Shown: piece after piece, positions 23,895-36,409 of the stretch
Position numbering within the stretch: the first letter of the stretch is position 1
Layout: each line of letters opens with the position of its first letter
Assembly (NCBI GenBank): GCA_026874595.1
Contig: CM049309.1
Coordinates: 47,352,079 to 47,416,078, forward strand
DNA: 64,000 bases
Direction: 5' to 3'
Source: Sipunculus nudus
Taxonomy: Eukaryota; Annelida; Sipuncula; Golfingiida; Sipunculidae
The notes under the pieces: generated by a model
What the model was told of the DNA's origin: nothing
Seen by the model: the letters and a program-made list of their open reading frames with translations, nothing else
Databases searched by the model: none
Program-made: the position numbers and the translations under genes

Positions 23895-25380
23895 ACTGGC
23901 AAAATATGACGTGTGCGTGACCTGATGTGACGGTATTTCAGATTTCTTCTGGTGACATCAGTTTCCACAAGTAATTTATTTTATACAGCGCGCGTCAATT
24001 TGATTCGTTTTAACTACTCAAGATGTCCCCACATGTCTTCCGGGGCAAAATGGCTCCTTCAGTTACCACAAGAGGGCGCTTCATACGAGGACCAACCACT
24101 GTGCATACGACACACTTTTTCTATAAATAATAATAACAATTTGTGTTTATAACTGACCATGGGGGGGGGGGGGGGGGATAAATTCAACAGAGGAGACACA
24201 ACGACTCCAAAAAATACCACCTTTCATTAGATCTCATAATGCGTGCACGGGCATGATAAATTGATAAAAAATGATAAAAGATCTTTTTTAAACAGGTTTT
24301 TTTATTTTTTTTAAATTAAAGCTGCCCATTCACCTTCCTTTTGAAAAAGAATTTATATGATATCTGGCTTCCTCTGTGTATATATTCAATGTAAAAGGGT
24401 AATTCTGGTCATAAAATTTCTTTTAAAAAAAATCGATAACGCCTCCGTGAAGGATGTATGAACTTGTTTAACAACAACGTGTGACCTAAGGTAGACTTCG
24501 TTTCTACTCAAACCAAACCTCTTCCAGTCAGAGATTTTTCGGATGGCCGGGACTACTTGTCTCTGCAGTCAAACTTCAAAATAGAATATCATCACAATCC
24601 ATGCAGGCCTTCTTCTCCAGCGATAATTTCTTGACCTCATCAACAGTGATTAGGCCTAGCTGGTGCCTGCATGCATGTTCATCAAGACGCCTAAGAATAA
24701 ACCCTTAACAATTTACTTGACAACAAACGTTAAGTCTCTTGTAAACATAACCCCAGATCCCCCAAAAAGATAACCGGTAATTGTACCCTCAGATTGAATG
24801 TGGGGATATATACTATGCATGGAGAGAGTTGTCGCACTCGTCCCGCCGCCGCTGAGAATCCATTCAGCCGAGATAAATATAAAAACATATTTCACGGATC
24901 ATTTTCAAATTTTACATGACATTAAGTGTACATAAATGTGGACAAGAGCAAGAATCTTATTTGAAATTGGGTCATGACCTGCATGAAGAATGATCGGTAG
25001 GCCTACCTTCAATTGGTCCAATTTGAAATTCACAGAAAACATTCTAAAGGAAGACAGGATAGATTGGTCAAAAAATTGGGTTGGCCGAAGATCCTGGATA
25101 GCTTTAAGTTGTCTTGTACGGGAGACTGGAGGCGCAACCTATAATCCTTTTCATCACAGGCGCTTGACAATAGTGTTAGCAATATAAATAAATAAAAGCT
25201 AATCAATGAACTGATTCTTTCATATTGGACAAACGCACATATAGTTATTGGTCACAGGTTGAAGCGTTGGCGTAATGACCTTTACCGGATTTTCTGTGAA
25301 AAAAAAACGAAAACTTTTTATTTACCAAGTGGCTTTGTTATAATCGAAATGAAAGATAACGGATAGTAAACTGTTGGACA
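23895..25380. other. no gene recognised; G17 run at 24161-24177
   Basis: A moderately GC-rich patch near 23930-24110 could be promoter-like if the tentative DMRT first exon is correct, but no core promoter element is evident. The remainder has no supported feature. Confidence 0.4.
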
Positions 25381-25384
25381 AATA

Positions 25385-26240
25385 TGAAAAAAAGTGATCT
25401 TGACTTTGATCTTCGAGACTGAATTTGCAAAATACAGGATATATGGTAAACCTTGTAATCCAGCGCTTTAGTGTAGTACATAGTTTTGTGAACTCAAATC
25501 TGGTAATCTATTGTTTTGGGAGGAGTCCGAAAATCAGGGACATTGACTTTGACCTTTAAGGTCAAATCAGATGAAATATAAGATTATTGTGATCACCATA
25601 TTGTTTATGCATTGCATATTTTTCCCATCAAATTTGGTTTTCCATGCAATTCTTATGTCCAGTGCCTTGTACGAGTTTGACAACTTATGACCTTGATCTT
25701 CAATGTTAAATCTTAGGATATATATCTGCAGAAATAGGGGTGGATTAAGATGGGGCCGACCGTAACATTTTGGGAAATAGAAAAATATACGTTCAATTTC
25801 GAAAACAGCGCCGTTTTTTTTAAGTGTACATAGTTATGTTTAAAGTCTGCTAGCAATCCTTGCTTGTCTTTTACCTTTGACAGTTGTTGAACCGCCCTGT
25901 TATACGATCCTGTATACGCCCCCTTGAAGTATAGGATTTTGTGAATGAAGCACTGTATACTAGTATGTTTTCCTACAATTTTACAACCCTACAATTTCAA
26001 CCGAGTTTCGCGGACGTTTCCTAGACTGATGACTTTGATCATGATCTTCAGTTTCAGAGCTGCGGCTATTAAGGATTTGTGTGAACCCCGTAACCTTTGA
26101 AGTTTCTCCTTGATATTTAATATATCTATAGTTTAACCCAAGAACTTTGGTGAGACTGAAAACGGATGTCCTTGACTTCATCTTCAACTTCTTGAGTTCT
26201 ATATATTTTTCAAATTTAGTATAAAAATTGTTTCAACTAA
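25385..26240. repeat. degenerate repeats with TGACCTTGATCTT words
   Basis: The phrases 'cttgactttgatctt', 'cattgactttgacctttaaggtcaaat' and 'tatgaccttgatcttcaatgttaaat' recur at roughly 148-bp spacing (about 25392, 25540, 25686), with further diverged words to about 26190. It is probably an eroded tandem repeat or element interior. No ends were found. Confidence 0.4.
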
Positions 26241-26573
26241 GTTCTCGTAAGAGGTCAGCTATACTGGTTACCTTAACCAAGTACATGGAGTGTCAATATA
26301 TGGTTCAGTATTAGGGGGCCTATTTTAAAAGGGGTATGCTCAATGTCTAGGGATACTTTACGGTATTTTATACGCCAGAAATTTCTGGTCATTATTTAAT
26401 GCGTAGAAACCCATACCCCTGCCATTAACACCGCAGAGGCCATGTTAATACCAACATATGGCATATTGTCCAGTGTTCACGACAGATATCATAATCACCC
26501 TATCAGCACCAGCTGCCCTTGACCTTAGGTGGAGTAGCAGCACCCTGACGCGCCCATCCTACCTGACCACTGC

Positions 26574-26580
26574 TATATAA
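26574..26580 (+). promoter_or_regulatory. TATA box of trypsin-like gene 1
   Basis: TATATAA lies 43 bp before the ATG at 26623, implying transcription starting around 26605 and a short 5' UTR. Paralogue 2 has TATATATAAA in a similar place. Confidence 0.75.
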
Positions 26581-26622
26581 TGACCGGCAGGTCGCCGTGT
26601 CTGATCACCTCCGCTGACGACA

Positions 26623-26677
26623 ATGAAGGTCCTTGTTGCTCTCCTCGCATGCTTGGCGGCCGCTCACGGCTGGATCA
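26623..26677 (+). CDS. trypsin 1 exon 1: signal peptide
   Basis: ATG in the context GACAATGAAG encodes [18 protein letters not shown], a classical signal sequence. The donor is GTAAGT, phase 1. It closely matches exon 1 of paralogue 2 in length (55 bp in both). Confidence 0.93.
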
Positions 26678-26833
26678 GTAAGTTTGTCCTCTTGCTAAAT
26701 TTACGAATTTTGATACGAAAGTCAAGTGTTCCACAGGAAGTGTCAATATATTTTTGTTATATTATATGAGTATTCTCAACACGTGGTTCCATGAATGTTC
26801 TTCTTCTTCTTCTTCTTCTTCTTATTATTATTA

Positions 26834-26889
<56 letters not shown>

Positions 26890-28863
26890 TTTTCTAAATG
26901 TTTTACCAGTGTCAACATTGTTTTTATTATGTATGTATAAGCATTCGCAGAATACAGGTATTACAAAGTGAATTGAAACATTACCAAAACAAAGTAAAAG
27001 CCTATGTGAAACCTTTGTAGCATGACGATATTTCCACTATAACAGAAACACAGCACTCCTGCAAACAAGCTGAAAGGTTATTTTATATATTTGCATTGAA
27101 ATGGTCTAAAATAAAAATGCTTCACTGATTAATATTTTACAGGTGACTGTGGACGCAGTAAGTTCGCAGACGCCGGCCGGCCCGTGAACGACGCTTTCAT
27201 AGTGGGTGGTGTGGAGTCCCGTGTAAACGAATTCCCCTACCAGGTAAGCACATGTCCAACCCAATAAAATTCGTATGTAGTACGTATGCCGTGTGTATGC
27301 GTGTGCAGCTACGGATTGCACATATTACATTCTCTTGGAGTGATTCCATATATTGCGTATGCGATATGCGTATATACGCATGCGGATTTATGTATATGCA
27401 GCACGTTTCGATCTCACACGGGAGCGATTGAAAATGCATATGCATGGTAACGGATGGGGAAATTCCAAACGTTGACGTAAGTCATAGCTAGGGCATTCCT
27501 CTGGCTGGTGATTTTTCTGTTTTTGCAGCTTTGTAGTATCAGCATCAGGCATTTTCATTCTGATTTAGAGCACAGAAAATAATTGAATAATATCCTCGAC
27601 AGTGGGTTTCCTCTTATTTTGCTGACCGGCCATGCTTTAGGTCAGTCTTATTAAAAGTTATTATCATATATATGCGGGAAAATGCATAGGTCTATTTTGG
27701 TGGCCATATTTAAATTCAAGATGGCATCCACCAGAGGTAGCGAATTGTTGGGGTCTATTCTTTTTTTTAAAGAAACGTACTGCATACTTCTTTTTAAACT
27801 GGGTGTTTTTAGTTCATAGTATCTCCCCTGAAGGCAGTCCGGTGTGACGAAATTAGACTTATGCGAATAGAGTATGGGGTACTATATCACTGATGAAATT
27901 TGCATTCTGAAACAAATGCTGTAGCACGTATGTGCTTTCCGTTATAGGGGTTTTAAGGATAAATTACCTTCTTCTTATTTTACAGTTATGGTCGCATGTA
28001 GGCTACCATTGAAAAGCATAATTTACAAATAAAACATACAGTTAAGCAAAAAGGTGGTTATATTCTGGAAGTTTCAAACGAAAAGGGAGAGGTCACCATG
28101 CGAAGGTTTCTTGTAAAAGCAGACTTCCACTTTATCAGGTTTAATGGTGAAAGGGTGTTTCTAAAAAGGCTTTAAAAGTTTAAACCATGTAAATAACTAT
28201 ATTTTCAATAACACACTTTTCAGCTTTCCTTCCGTAGCTTCGGAAGCCACATGTGCGGAGCCGTTCTCGTCAACAGCAACTGGGTGCTCACCGCTGCTCA
28301 TTGTACCGAGGGCGAGTATGTATACCGTATAGTCTCAAATAGCTGTACCCCGTCTGCCCGAAAATTAGTCAAACCTTGCCCTCACTCGATTAATCGCATG
28401 CAAGGGAGGACTGACTACAAGCATGTTTTTTTATATCTAAATGATATATTGACGAACATTGGGATGGGGTAAATACATTTAATATGAAGGTAGGATAGAC
28501 TTTTCCATAAGCATGTGCATTGCGTGTAAAGATCTCCTGATGAGTTGGCAGTACAGGTTTTGTCCATAAGTAATTTCCTCGCACTATGTGTTCGGTAGTA
28601 ATGTTTCTAATAAGTAATGTTTTAATTAGGTATTTTAACCAATTTCATTTATACAAGTGTCATTTCGAGTTTATTTTAATATCTGCAGTATCACTTGTTT
28701 ATTTTTATGGTTGAGAATCCTTTGAAAGAATAACATATAATCATGAACCGGCAAAATGTAATGGATTGTTCCTTGATTATTGACACACATTGATTATTGT
28801 ATCCCACCTGTCAAGTTTTTTGTCTTTATCTCCATATGTCTTGGAAAAAATCCCATAGACCGA

Positions 28864-28924
<61 letters not shown>

Positions 28925-31127
28925 TAGCTGTGCAGGATAATGATGACGGTGTATAATGATTTGATAGGATTGTGGAGACCCTGGACGTTGTGTTGGGACA
29001 GCATAGACGTAGCGACGAGAGTTTGCCATCCCGCCAGGTAATCAGCATTTCACGAGTGTTAGATCATGAGGATTACGACACTGACCTCATCACCAACGAC
29101 ATCTCACTCATGCGCCTCTCACAACCGGCCTCCTTGAACGAGAATGTGGCGCCCGCTTGTCGTCCCGAATCCATCTCGTACGCCGGCGAAACCGGTGTCG
29201 TCAGCGGATGGGGAACCCTCTACTCACGTAAGTTTATTTGTACACTAAGCGTATTACCGCCGGTTATAATTATTATAACCCCTCCTTGCATTTTGACAGG
29301 TCTCAACTGACATCTCCTGAAATGTGAGTTGCCTTGGGTCAGGTTCCTGCGACTTCATCCGGGATGGGCTTTTACACAGTCCGAGTTATCCCGCTCACTA
29401 TAAAGCAGTTTCTGATAGATGGTGCTGGGACTGATACTTCGGAAAATTTCGTAAATAATGTCATATTCTTCGCGATCGGTGGGAAAAATGGAAGATGGAC
29501 CCCTGATAATAAACTAGACATTGTTCTCGACACCTCGACATGCGTGGCTCCAGGGTAGTTGAGCGACTGTGGTTTAGTGTCACCACCAGTTAAAGTGTAG
29601 TTACTATAAGACACCGCCTGAAGAGCGCACAGCAGAGCCTTTAAGTTTCAACATCTTCTTGTCAGTGCCTCAGTAATAGACCTAATACTAAGTGCCCCCA
29701 CAGATACCAGGGAAAACTATCTCATCTGTATAAGAACAGACAAGACTGATGAGTTATGTCAATGGCCTCCAACCTTCCGCCAGAGGTAGTTCTACTCTTA
29801 TGTGTTCTGCTCTGCGTAAAGCGAATGGCCTCTGGTGTTATGCCAACCCGTAGCGACATCTACCGCAGAACAGACAGAATGAATAATTCTGATAACATTT
29901 TGGTGCCGGTCGATGACGACATCTAGCGGCTAAATACAGAAATTGTGTAAGGAAAAAGAAGTTCAAGTAGATATTTGAGGGGCGAAGCCAATGGGGGCTG
30001 GGGGGGGGGGCAGTGGGTTACCCCCGCTCAGTTTGACTTCAGGTTTCTATCGTTGTATCGCGTGTGTTCTCAGGTGGACCAAGCAGTGATGAACTCAGGT
30101 ATGCCACGTTGCCAGTGACCACTGATGATGACTGCGTCGCAGCTCACGGTAGCGAGATCTACCCCGGCATGATGTGTGGAGGCCGCATTGGAAGCAACCC
30201 CACAGACACGTGCCAGGTGAGTCAGGTGTATCCTGCCTATATATCACAGGTTAAACAATTTATAGTCTGTTTCACCTGTGACTGCCTATTGATTTTTTTC
30301 GATTATTTTTTTAATTAATTATTATCACACGGTTTGAAACTGAAATAAGATTAAAGGTCTAAAGAGAGGATAGGAACTTCGGTACAAGAACTAGCATTTA
30401 TGTTTTGCAACAGTATTGTTTTTCTAGGGCGTATGGCGAATTGACTTGGCTTCTGCCATTGGTTACAATCCTGGATTTGATTTTTAAAGGGACCTGTTCC
30501 GATATTTGACGTCTATTAACTGAAAATAATCCCTTGAATCTTTTTTTTCATAAAAATTGACCAAAAAAGCTGATCCTACCACACAAAGGATGTTCGTTTT
30601 GTTTATATCCATGTGGTGCCTGTATAACATTTGGGGGGGGGGGGGGGGGCTGCCGAAATCATCCACACATCAATAGGGATATCCGGCGGCAAAGGACGTT
30701 TGCAACTTGTGAACCTTTCTAAACATGGACCTCCTAGAGTTAATTTACATGTGCGCAGAGGAAGTGATATAACACATAAATTTTACAGAATTAAAAATAG
30801 GTGAACAAATATTTTAAAGAACATTAAATACACTAAATTACTACCAAGCAGCCTTTAAATGTAATTCTCATGCATGTGAACATTGCCCTTGACCTTCATC
30901 AGTTCTCATTCCTTGATTTTCACTGCATATCTAAAATACACTTAGTTTGCTTGGTAAGCCTTTTGTTCCATTCTGGTTAAATAAGCCTATGCTTCATTCC
31001 TTCGCTTCAGCTTTTTAAATATTTGTCAGTTATAAAAATATTGCCAACATTTCATTGTTCACCCATTCGTGGAACGAAACATAGTTAGTTACAGTGGTTA
31101 GTGTTGATTCCACAACAGGCAAATATA

Positions 31128-31159
<32 letters not shown>

Positions 31160-31167
31160 AATATATA

Positions 31168-31208
<41 letters not shown>

Positions 31209-31747
31209 TACAGTAGAAACTTTAACGAACAAACCCAGTGTAACTACCATCGCAAGAAACACCACGAAAGAAATCTCGTGACATGGGTATGTATTTATGT
31301 AATATACTAAAAATTTGATCTTCATATCGGTGTTATATATTTTAGAAGAAATTTTGAGAGACAGTAGAAAAAAAATAGCTCGGAAATTCTAACGTGGAAA
31401 TATGTTTCATGATACCAGGACAATATTTTTTTATGAATTTCAAAGCTATAGTCAAAATATATATTTGCTGACGATATATTGACAAGAAAGAGACACGTGT
31501 TGGCACGCCTTGGTGAGAATTTAACCAAATGCCACGTGCCAATCCTCTGTTATCTAAATAACACTCTTTTTAAGATTTATGTTCCTGTACCTAGGGAGAC
31601 TCCGGTGGGCCGCTTGCGGTAAAGAGGGACGGTCGCTTCTACGTGGTGGGCCTGGTGTCATGGGGACGTGGCTGCGCTGGAGATACGCCTGGCGTATACG
31701 CCAGAGTGTCTTATTATCATGCCTGGATCGATGCCAGACTCGATTAA
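26623..31747 (+). CDS. trypsin-like S1A serine protease zymogen, paralogue 1
   Basis: Six exons (26623-26677, 27143-27243, 28224-28315, 28968-29227, 30074-30216, 31595-31747) join with phases 1-0-2-1-0 into 267 residues ending in TAA. Residues 1-16 form a hydrophobic signal peptide. A propeptide with Cys21 follows, and the mature enzyme would begin I38-V-G-G. The triad is His78 (TAAHC), Asp127 (NDISL) and Ser220 (GDSGGP). Asp214, six before Ser220, is the chymotrypsin-189 equivalent, and SWGRGC supplies the pocket glycines, so cleavage after Lys/Arg is expected. Cys21 probably pairs with the Cys of PACRPE, as in chymotrypsinogen. It is secreted, likely a digestive-gland enzyme. Oddly, the activation P1 residue is Phe37. 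Gene 2 at 41044 is a tandem paralogue with identical structure. Confidence 0.95.
26797..26888. repeat. compound (TTC)n(TTA)n(TA)n microsatellite
   Basis: Three adjoining simple tracts in intron 1 of protease gene 1. Confidence 0.95.
27143..27243 (+). CDS. trypsin 1 exon 2: propeptide and mature N-terminus
   Basis: The acceptor is TTTTACAG and the donor CAG/GTAAGC, phase 0. It encodes the propeptide [18 protein letters not shown], then [15 protein letters not shown]. The Ile-Val-Gly-Gly is the new N-terminus that inserts next to Asp194 on activation. Confidence 0.95.
28224..28315 (+). CDS. trypsin 1 exon 3: catalytic His
   Basis: The acceptor is CTTTTCAG and the donor GTATGT, phase 2. It encodes [20 protein letters not shown] then [10 protein letters not shown], holding the catalytic His78 and the Cys42-Cys58-type pair. 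The frame runs open past the donor for 52 codons, which is not protein-like. Confidence 0.95.
28868..28922. repeat. (TA)n microsatellite 45 bp before an exon
   Basis: About 27 TA units in intron 3 of protease gene 1, ending about 45 bp before the exon 4 acceptor. They replace what would usually be the branch-point region. Confidence 0.95.
28968..29227 (+). CDS. trypsin 1 exon 4: catalytic Asp
   Basis: The acceptor is TTTGATAG, a weak, purine-rich site. The donor is GTAAGT, phase 1. It encodes VVLGQH, HEDYD, the catalytic Asp127 in TNDISLMRL, and VAPACRPE and VSGWG. The length equals paralogue 2 exon 4 exactly (260 bp), which confirms the acceptor over a better-looking TGTGCAG at 28935 that would shift the frame. 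Confidence 0.93.
30074..30216 (+). CDS. trypsin 1 exon 5
   Basis: The acceptor is TGTTCTCAG and the donor CAG/GTGAGT, phase 0. It encodes [20 protein letters not shown] and onwards to [16 protein letters not shown]. It contains the Cys168-Cys182-type pair and the S1-pocket Asp214 within TDTCQ. Confidence 0.94.
30632..30649. repeat. G-run
   Basis: About 18 consecutive G in intron 5. Similar runs occur at 24161, 37080 and 55578. Confidence 0.85.
31122..31206. repeat. (TA)n microsatellite
   Basis: An interrupted TA tract in intron 5 of protease gene 1. Confidence 0.95.
31595..31747 (+). CDS. trypsin 1 exon 6: catalytic Ser and stop
   Basis: The acceptor is TACCTAG. It encodes [20 protein letters not shown] then [18 protein letters not shown] and a C-terminal helix ending in TAA at 31745-31747. 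Ser220 is the nucleophile. Confidence 0.95.
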   Translation, partial: GDSGGPLAVKRDGRFYVVGLVSWGRGCAGDTPGVYARVSYYHAWIDARLD

Positions 31748-31771
31748 GAAGCGGCCCAGTTGCAGCTCTGA

Positions 31772-31777
31772 AATAAA
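31772..31777 (+). terminator. polyadenylation signal of trypsin gene 1
   Basis: AATAAA 25 bp after the stop codon, implying a very short 3' UTR. Paralogue 2 has AATAAA 29 bp after its stop. Confidence 0.8.
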
Positions 31778-32298
31778 CTTAATGCAAATGGATGATATGT
31801 GTATTTTTTTTATATTATGTTTTAGCATGAATCAGTTTGCTGAAGATACAGTTGCCTAATTAGTTCAGGCTCAGCAGAATAATGTACACTTTTACCTGTG
31901 CCAGGATCTATCATGTTTCATTTCAGTTGGTTGGTTGTTTAGTTGGTTGGTTTGTCCACCTGTAACTTCACTCAAAATGTTATAAATGGATTTTGATTGA
32001 ATTTTGTGTGGCGATTCAAATAATATTTTGAAGGATAGGATCCTTTTTTTTTTATATTCAGAGACGGGGCATCATCCAGAGGTGACAGGGACTAGCTTTC
32101 TTCTGGTGGAAGAGCTGAGCTAATGCAACCAACAAGTTGCTGAACCGTGATACACATTTCTCCGGTGCGGAATTAATATATTTTCTTTTTTTCCAAAGTA
32201 TACAAAAGTTTATGGAATTTGACCAAGATCTTGTTTATATTTCTGATCTGATGATCAAGAATAATGACAAAGGTTAATATGCGGTGTATGACAGCTTT

Positions 32299-35200
32299 TT
32301 AGTTCACTCTGTGAACTTATGCCATGGCGCAGCGTCCGCCGTCCACTGTCCACTGTCCACTGTCAACTGTCCACCGTCCACCGTCTGTTACCAAATATCT
32401 CAACAGCCACTTCAGCTACCTTCATGAAACTTTGTAGAATTACTGATGATTGGATGGACATCCAAAAATAAGCTTTTGGTGGCGCCACCTATGTTGACCT
32501 ACTTTCTGTGGGACGAAATGGTCTTTACAACTTCTTTCAAGATAAGTCATAAAGTATTAAAATGTTGGCCTTCATATCATAGTCAACAGTTCCTTAGAGG
32601 AAGGGGAATAATTTGAGTATAAATTCAGTCAAGTCATATTCAAGATGGCGTCTCTACGGAACTTCAAATTCTGTTGATCGCAAAATATGACAGCTTGATG
32701 TGTTTCTATACATGATGTATGGTCTGTTACCAAATATATTATGGAACTGCTGCAGTCTTCAGTTTCAAATTTCACAGGAATATTGATCATGTGACTGCTA
32801 AATGATCTTGACCTCCAGGTGGCGCCACCTATGTTGACCTACTTTCTGCTGGACAAAATGGTCTTTTCAACTTCTTCCAAGATAAGTCACAAAGTATTGA
32901 TATTTTTACCTTCATATCATAGTCAACAGTTCCTTAGAGGAAGGGAAATAATTTGAGTATAAATTCAGTCAAGTCATATTCAAGATGGCGTCTCTACGGA
33001 ACTTCAAATTCTGTTGATCGCAAAATATGACAGCTTGATGTGTTTCTATACATGATGTATGGTCTGTTACCAAATATCTTAGGAACTGCTGCAGTCTTCA
33101 GATTCAAATTTCACAGGAATATTGATCATGTGACTGCTAAATGATCTTGACCTTCAGGTGGCGCCACCTGTGTTGACCTACTTTCTGCTGGACAAAATGG
33201 TCTTTTCAACTTCTTCCAAGATAAGTCACAAAGTATTGATATTTATACCTTCATATCATAGTCAACAGTTCCTTAGAGAAAGGGGAATAGTTTGAGTATA
33301 AATTCAGTCAAGTCATATTCAAGATGGCGTCTCTACGGAACTTCAAATTCTGTTGATCGCAAAATATGACAGCTTGATGTGTTTCTATACATGATGTATG
33401 GTCTGTTACCAAATATATTATGGAACTGCTGCAGTCTTCAGTTTCAAATTTCACAGGAATATTGATCATGTGACTGCTAAATGATCTTGACCTCCAGGTG
33501 GCGCCACCTGTGTTGACCTACTTTCTGCTGGACAAAATGGTCTTTTCAACTTGTTCCAAGATAAGTCACAAAGTATTGATATTTTTACCTTCATATCATA
33601 GTCAACAGTTCCTTAGAGGAAGGGGAATAATTTGAGTATAAATTCAGTCAAGTCATATTCAAGATGGCGTCTCTACGGAACTTCAAATTCTGTTGATCGC
33701 AAAATATGACAGCTTGATGTGTTTCTATACATGATGTATGGTCTGTTACCAAATATCTTAGGAACTGCTGCAGTCTTCAGATTCAAATTTCACAGGAATA
33801 TTGATCATGTGACTGCTAAATGATCTTGACCTTCAGGTGGCGCCACCTGTGTTGACCTACTTTCTGCTGGACAAAATGGTCTTTTCAACTTCTTCCAAGA
33901 TAAGTCACAAAGTATTGATATTTATACCTTCATATCATAGTCAACAGTTCCTTAGAGAAAGAGGAATAGTTTGAGTATAAATTCAGTCAAGTCATATTCA
34001 AGATGGCGTCTCTACGGAACTTCAAATTCTGTTGATTGCAAAATATGATAGCTTGATGTGTTTCTATACATGATGTATGGTCTGTTACCAAATATCTTAG
34101 GAACTGCTGCAGTCTTCAGTTTCAAATTTCACAGGAATATTGATCATGTGACTCCTAAATGATCTTGACCTCCAGGTGGCGCCACCTGTGTTGACCTACT
34201 TTCTGCTGGACAAAATGGTCTTTTCAACTTCTTCCAAGATAAGTCACAAAGTATTGATATTTTGGCCTTCATATCATAGTCAACAGTTTCTTAAAGGAAG
34301 AGGAATAATTTGAGTATAGATTCAGTCAAGTCATTTTCAAGATGGCATCTCTACGGAACTTCAAATTCTGTTGATTGCAAAATATGATAGCTTGATGTGT
34401 TTCTATACATGATGTATGGTCTGTTACCAAATATCTTAGGAACTGCTGCAGCCTTCTGTTTAAAATTTCACAGGAATATTGATCATGTGATTGCTAAATG
34501 ATTTTGACCTCCAGGCGGCACCACCTGTGTTGACCTACTTTCTGCGGGAAAAATTGTCTTTTCAACTTCTTCCAAGATAAGTCACAAAGTATTGATATTT
34601 TGGCCTTCATATCATAGCCAACAGTTCCTTAGAGGAAGGGGAATAATTTGAGTACAAATTCAGGCGAGTCATTTCCAAGATGGCGTCTCTACCTAACTTC
34701 AGATTCTGTCGATCGCAAAATATGACAGCTTGATGTGTTTCTATTCATAATTTATTGTCTGTTACCAAATATCTTAGGAACTGCTGCAGCCTTCAGTTAA
34801 AAATTTCACAGGAATATTGATCATGTGACTGCTAAATGATTTTGACCTCCAGGTGGCACCACCTGTGTTGACCTACTTTCTGCGGGAAAAAATGGTCATT
34901 TTAACTTCTTCCAAGATAAGTCACAAAGTATTGATATTTTGGCCTTCATATCATAGTCAACAGTTCCTTAGAGGAAGAGGAATAATTTGAGCATAAATTC
35001 AGGCGAGTCATTTTCAAGATGGCGTCTCTACGGAACTTCAAATTCTGTTTATCGCAAAATATGACAGCTTGATGTGTTTCTATATTTGATGTATGGTCTG
35101 TTACCAAATATCTTAGGAACTGCTGCAGCCTTCTGTTTCAAATTTCACAGGAATATTGATCATGTGACTGCTTAATGATTTTGACCTCCAGGTGGCGCCA

Positions 35201-35988
35201 CCTGTTTAGCTACTTTCAGCAGGCTGTAATGGTGTTTTTCTGCTTTTATCCAAAATATGTCATTAAGTATTTATTTGTTATAATCCACAAAAACAGAGTC
35301 TCCTCTAGGACCTTTGGACTGATCTTTCCAAAACCTGGCATACTTGTTCCCTCACCTATGAAGTTGTAGGTAACAATGATGGAGAACCTTTCTGTGCAGT
35401 ACAAACCTTGGTTTCTTTTATATAACAAACCTCAATTTCAGGAGTGATTCGTATTTAGCTGCAATTTTGCATATTCATAGATCTTAGACTCCTCCATCTT
35501 GTATTCAAGACTTGTGGCGCCATCTGCAATAGTTTTCCTATGGCGTCATTCGTCACATTTGCTGTGGTCGAAAATTGCCTACAATACTTTTTGCGGAGTG
35601 TCCAACTTTGCATTTGCCATCTGTTTGTCTTAGTGGTTGTTCAGTGTATTGGGTTGAAATTGTGCATGTCCATGGATCTTCGTCACCTCCATCTCGTAAA
35701 CAAGACTGGTGGCGCCATCTGCAATCATTTTCCTGTGGTGTCCATTCATACATTTGCTTTGGGGGATTGCTCATATCCCAGGAGTATTCATTGTCTGAAA
35801 TTTGGCATGTGCAGTCATCTTGGAAAGATTTCTCATAAACCAGATAGGTGGCGCCACCTACCTTGTGCAATAGGACAATGTCTACTTGGAAAGGGATGAA
35901 TGGTATTTTCACATTCATTTTTTTTTAATCACCTGCCAAATTGCACAGTAATTCACAGAGTGAACATTAGACCCCTGGGTCTCTTGTT
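32299..35988 (+). mobile_element. Helentron/HINE-like element with 339-bp tandem core
   Basis: The left end contains TTCACTCTGTGAA (32303-32315). Its inverted copy TTCACAGAGTGAAC lies at 35952-35965, followed at once by the hairpin AGACCC-CT-GGGTCT (35969-35982) and the terminal CTTGTT (35983-35988). This order is the described layout of non-autonomous Helentrons (HINEs) and of bivalve Pearl elements. The core is the 339-bp array annotated separately, flanked right by three diverged GGCGCCA units (35515, 35709, 35847). There is no helicase or Rep, so the element is non-autonomous. Confidence 0.72.
32472..35210 (+). repeat. 339-bp tandem repeat, eight full units
   Basis: The CAGGTGGCGCCACC landmark recurs at about 32472, 32812, 33151, 33491, 33830, 34169, 34508, 34846 and 35185, a period of 338-341 bp. 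The left units are nearly identical and the right units more diverged, so the array grew on the left. Alternating variants show a 679-bp dimeric higher-order repeat. Open frames in this area are not proteins. Confidence 0.95.
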
Positions 35989-36409
35989 GTTTTTATTGTT
36001 TGTTTATTTTGCATCTGAATTGCAATATATTTGCAATAAAAGGTAAATGATACTAACATCAGATATGCTATTTTTATGTAAATAGGTAATATTTTCTCAT
36101 TTTTTTTGTCGATATATGCCCTCTCCGAAGGCTGCCGAGGTTTGCACATGCTTCATCCAATGTTAGAACAGTATTTTATTAAAATAATGCTAATATCATC
36201 TGCTCTTTCTGTTGATCTGAGGTAACTACACATGGATATGAAATATCCTGGGTAAGAGGAATATTTAAAAAAAAGTTGATTGGGCATGTAACAGTTCTGA
36301 ATTTTAACCTTTGCAGGAATGCATCCTCAAGGGATAATGTCCGAAAATAATGTCGTAAAAGTACTTATTTGAAAATACTATCAATATTCAATTAAGCCAT
36401 TTCTAGTAA

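Noticed and set aside
28251..28472. Plus-strand open frame starting [11 protein letters not shown]
   Set aside because: Only the first part is trypsin exon 3. The rest is intron read-through beyond the GTATGT donor.
28936..28967. Upstream acceptor TGTGCAG for trypsin 1 exon 4
   Set aside because: It would add 32 bp, shift the frame and break the exact 260-bp match with paralogue 2.
35540..35918. Overlapping open frames of about 120 codons on both strands
   Set aside because: They lie in diverged repeat units of the Helentron-like element at 32299-35988, and mirror-image frames on both strands argue against coding.
32299..35988. CRISPR-like array
   Set aside because: Units of 339 bp with no unique spacers, in a eukaryotic intron-bearing context. 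This is a satellite-type tandem repeat.
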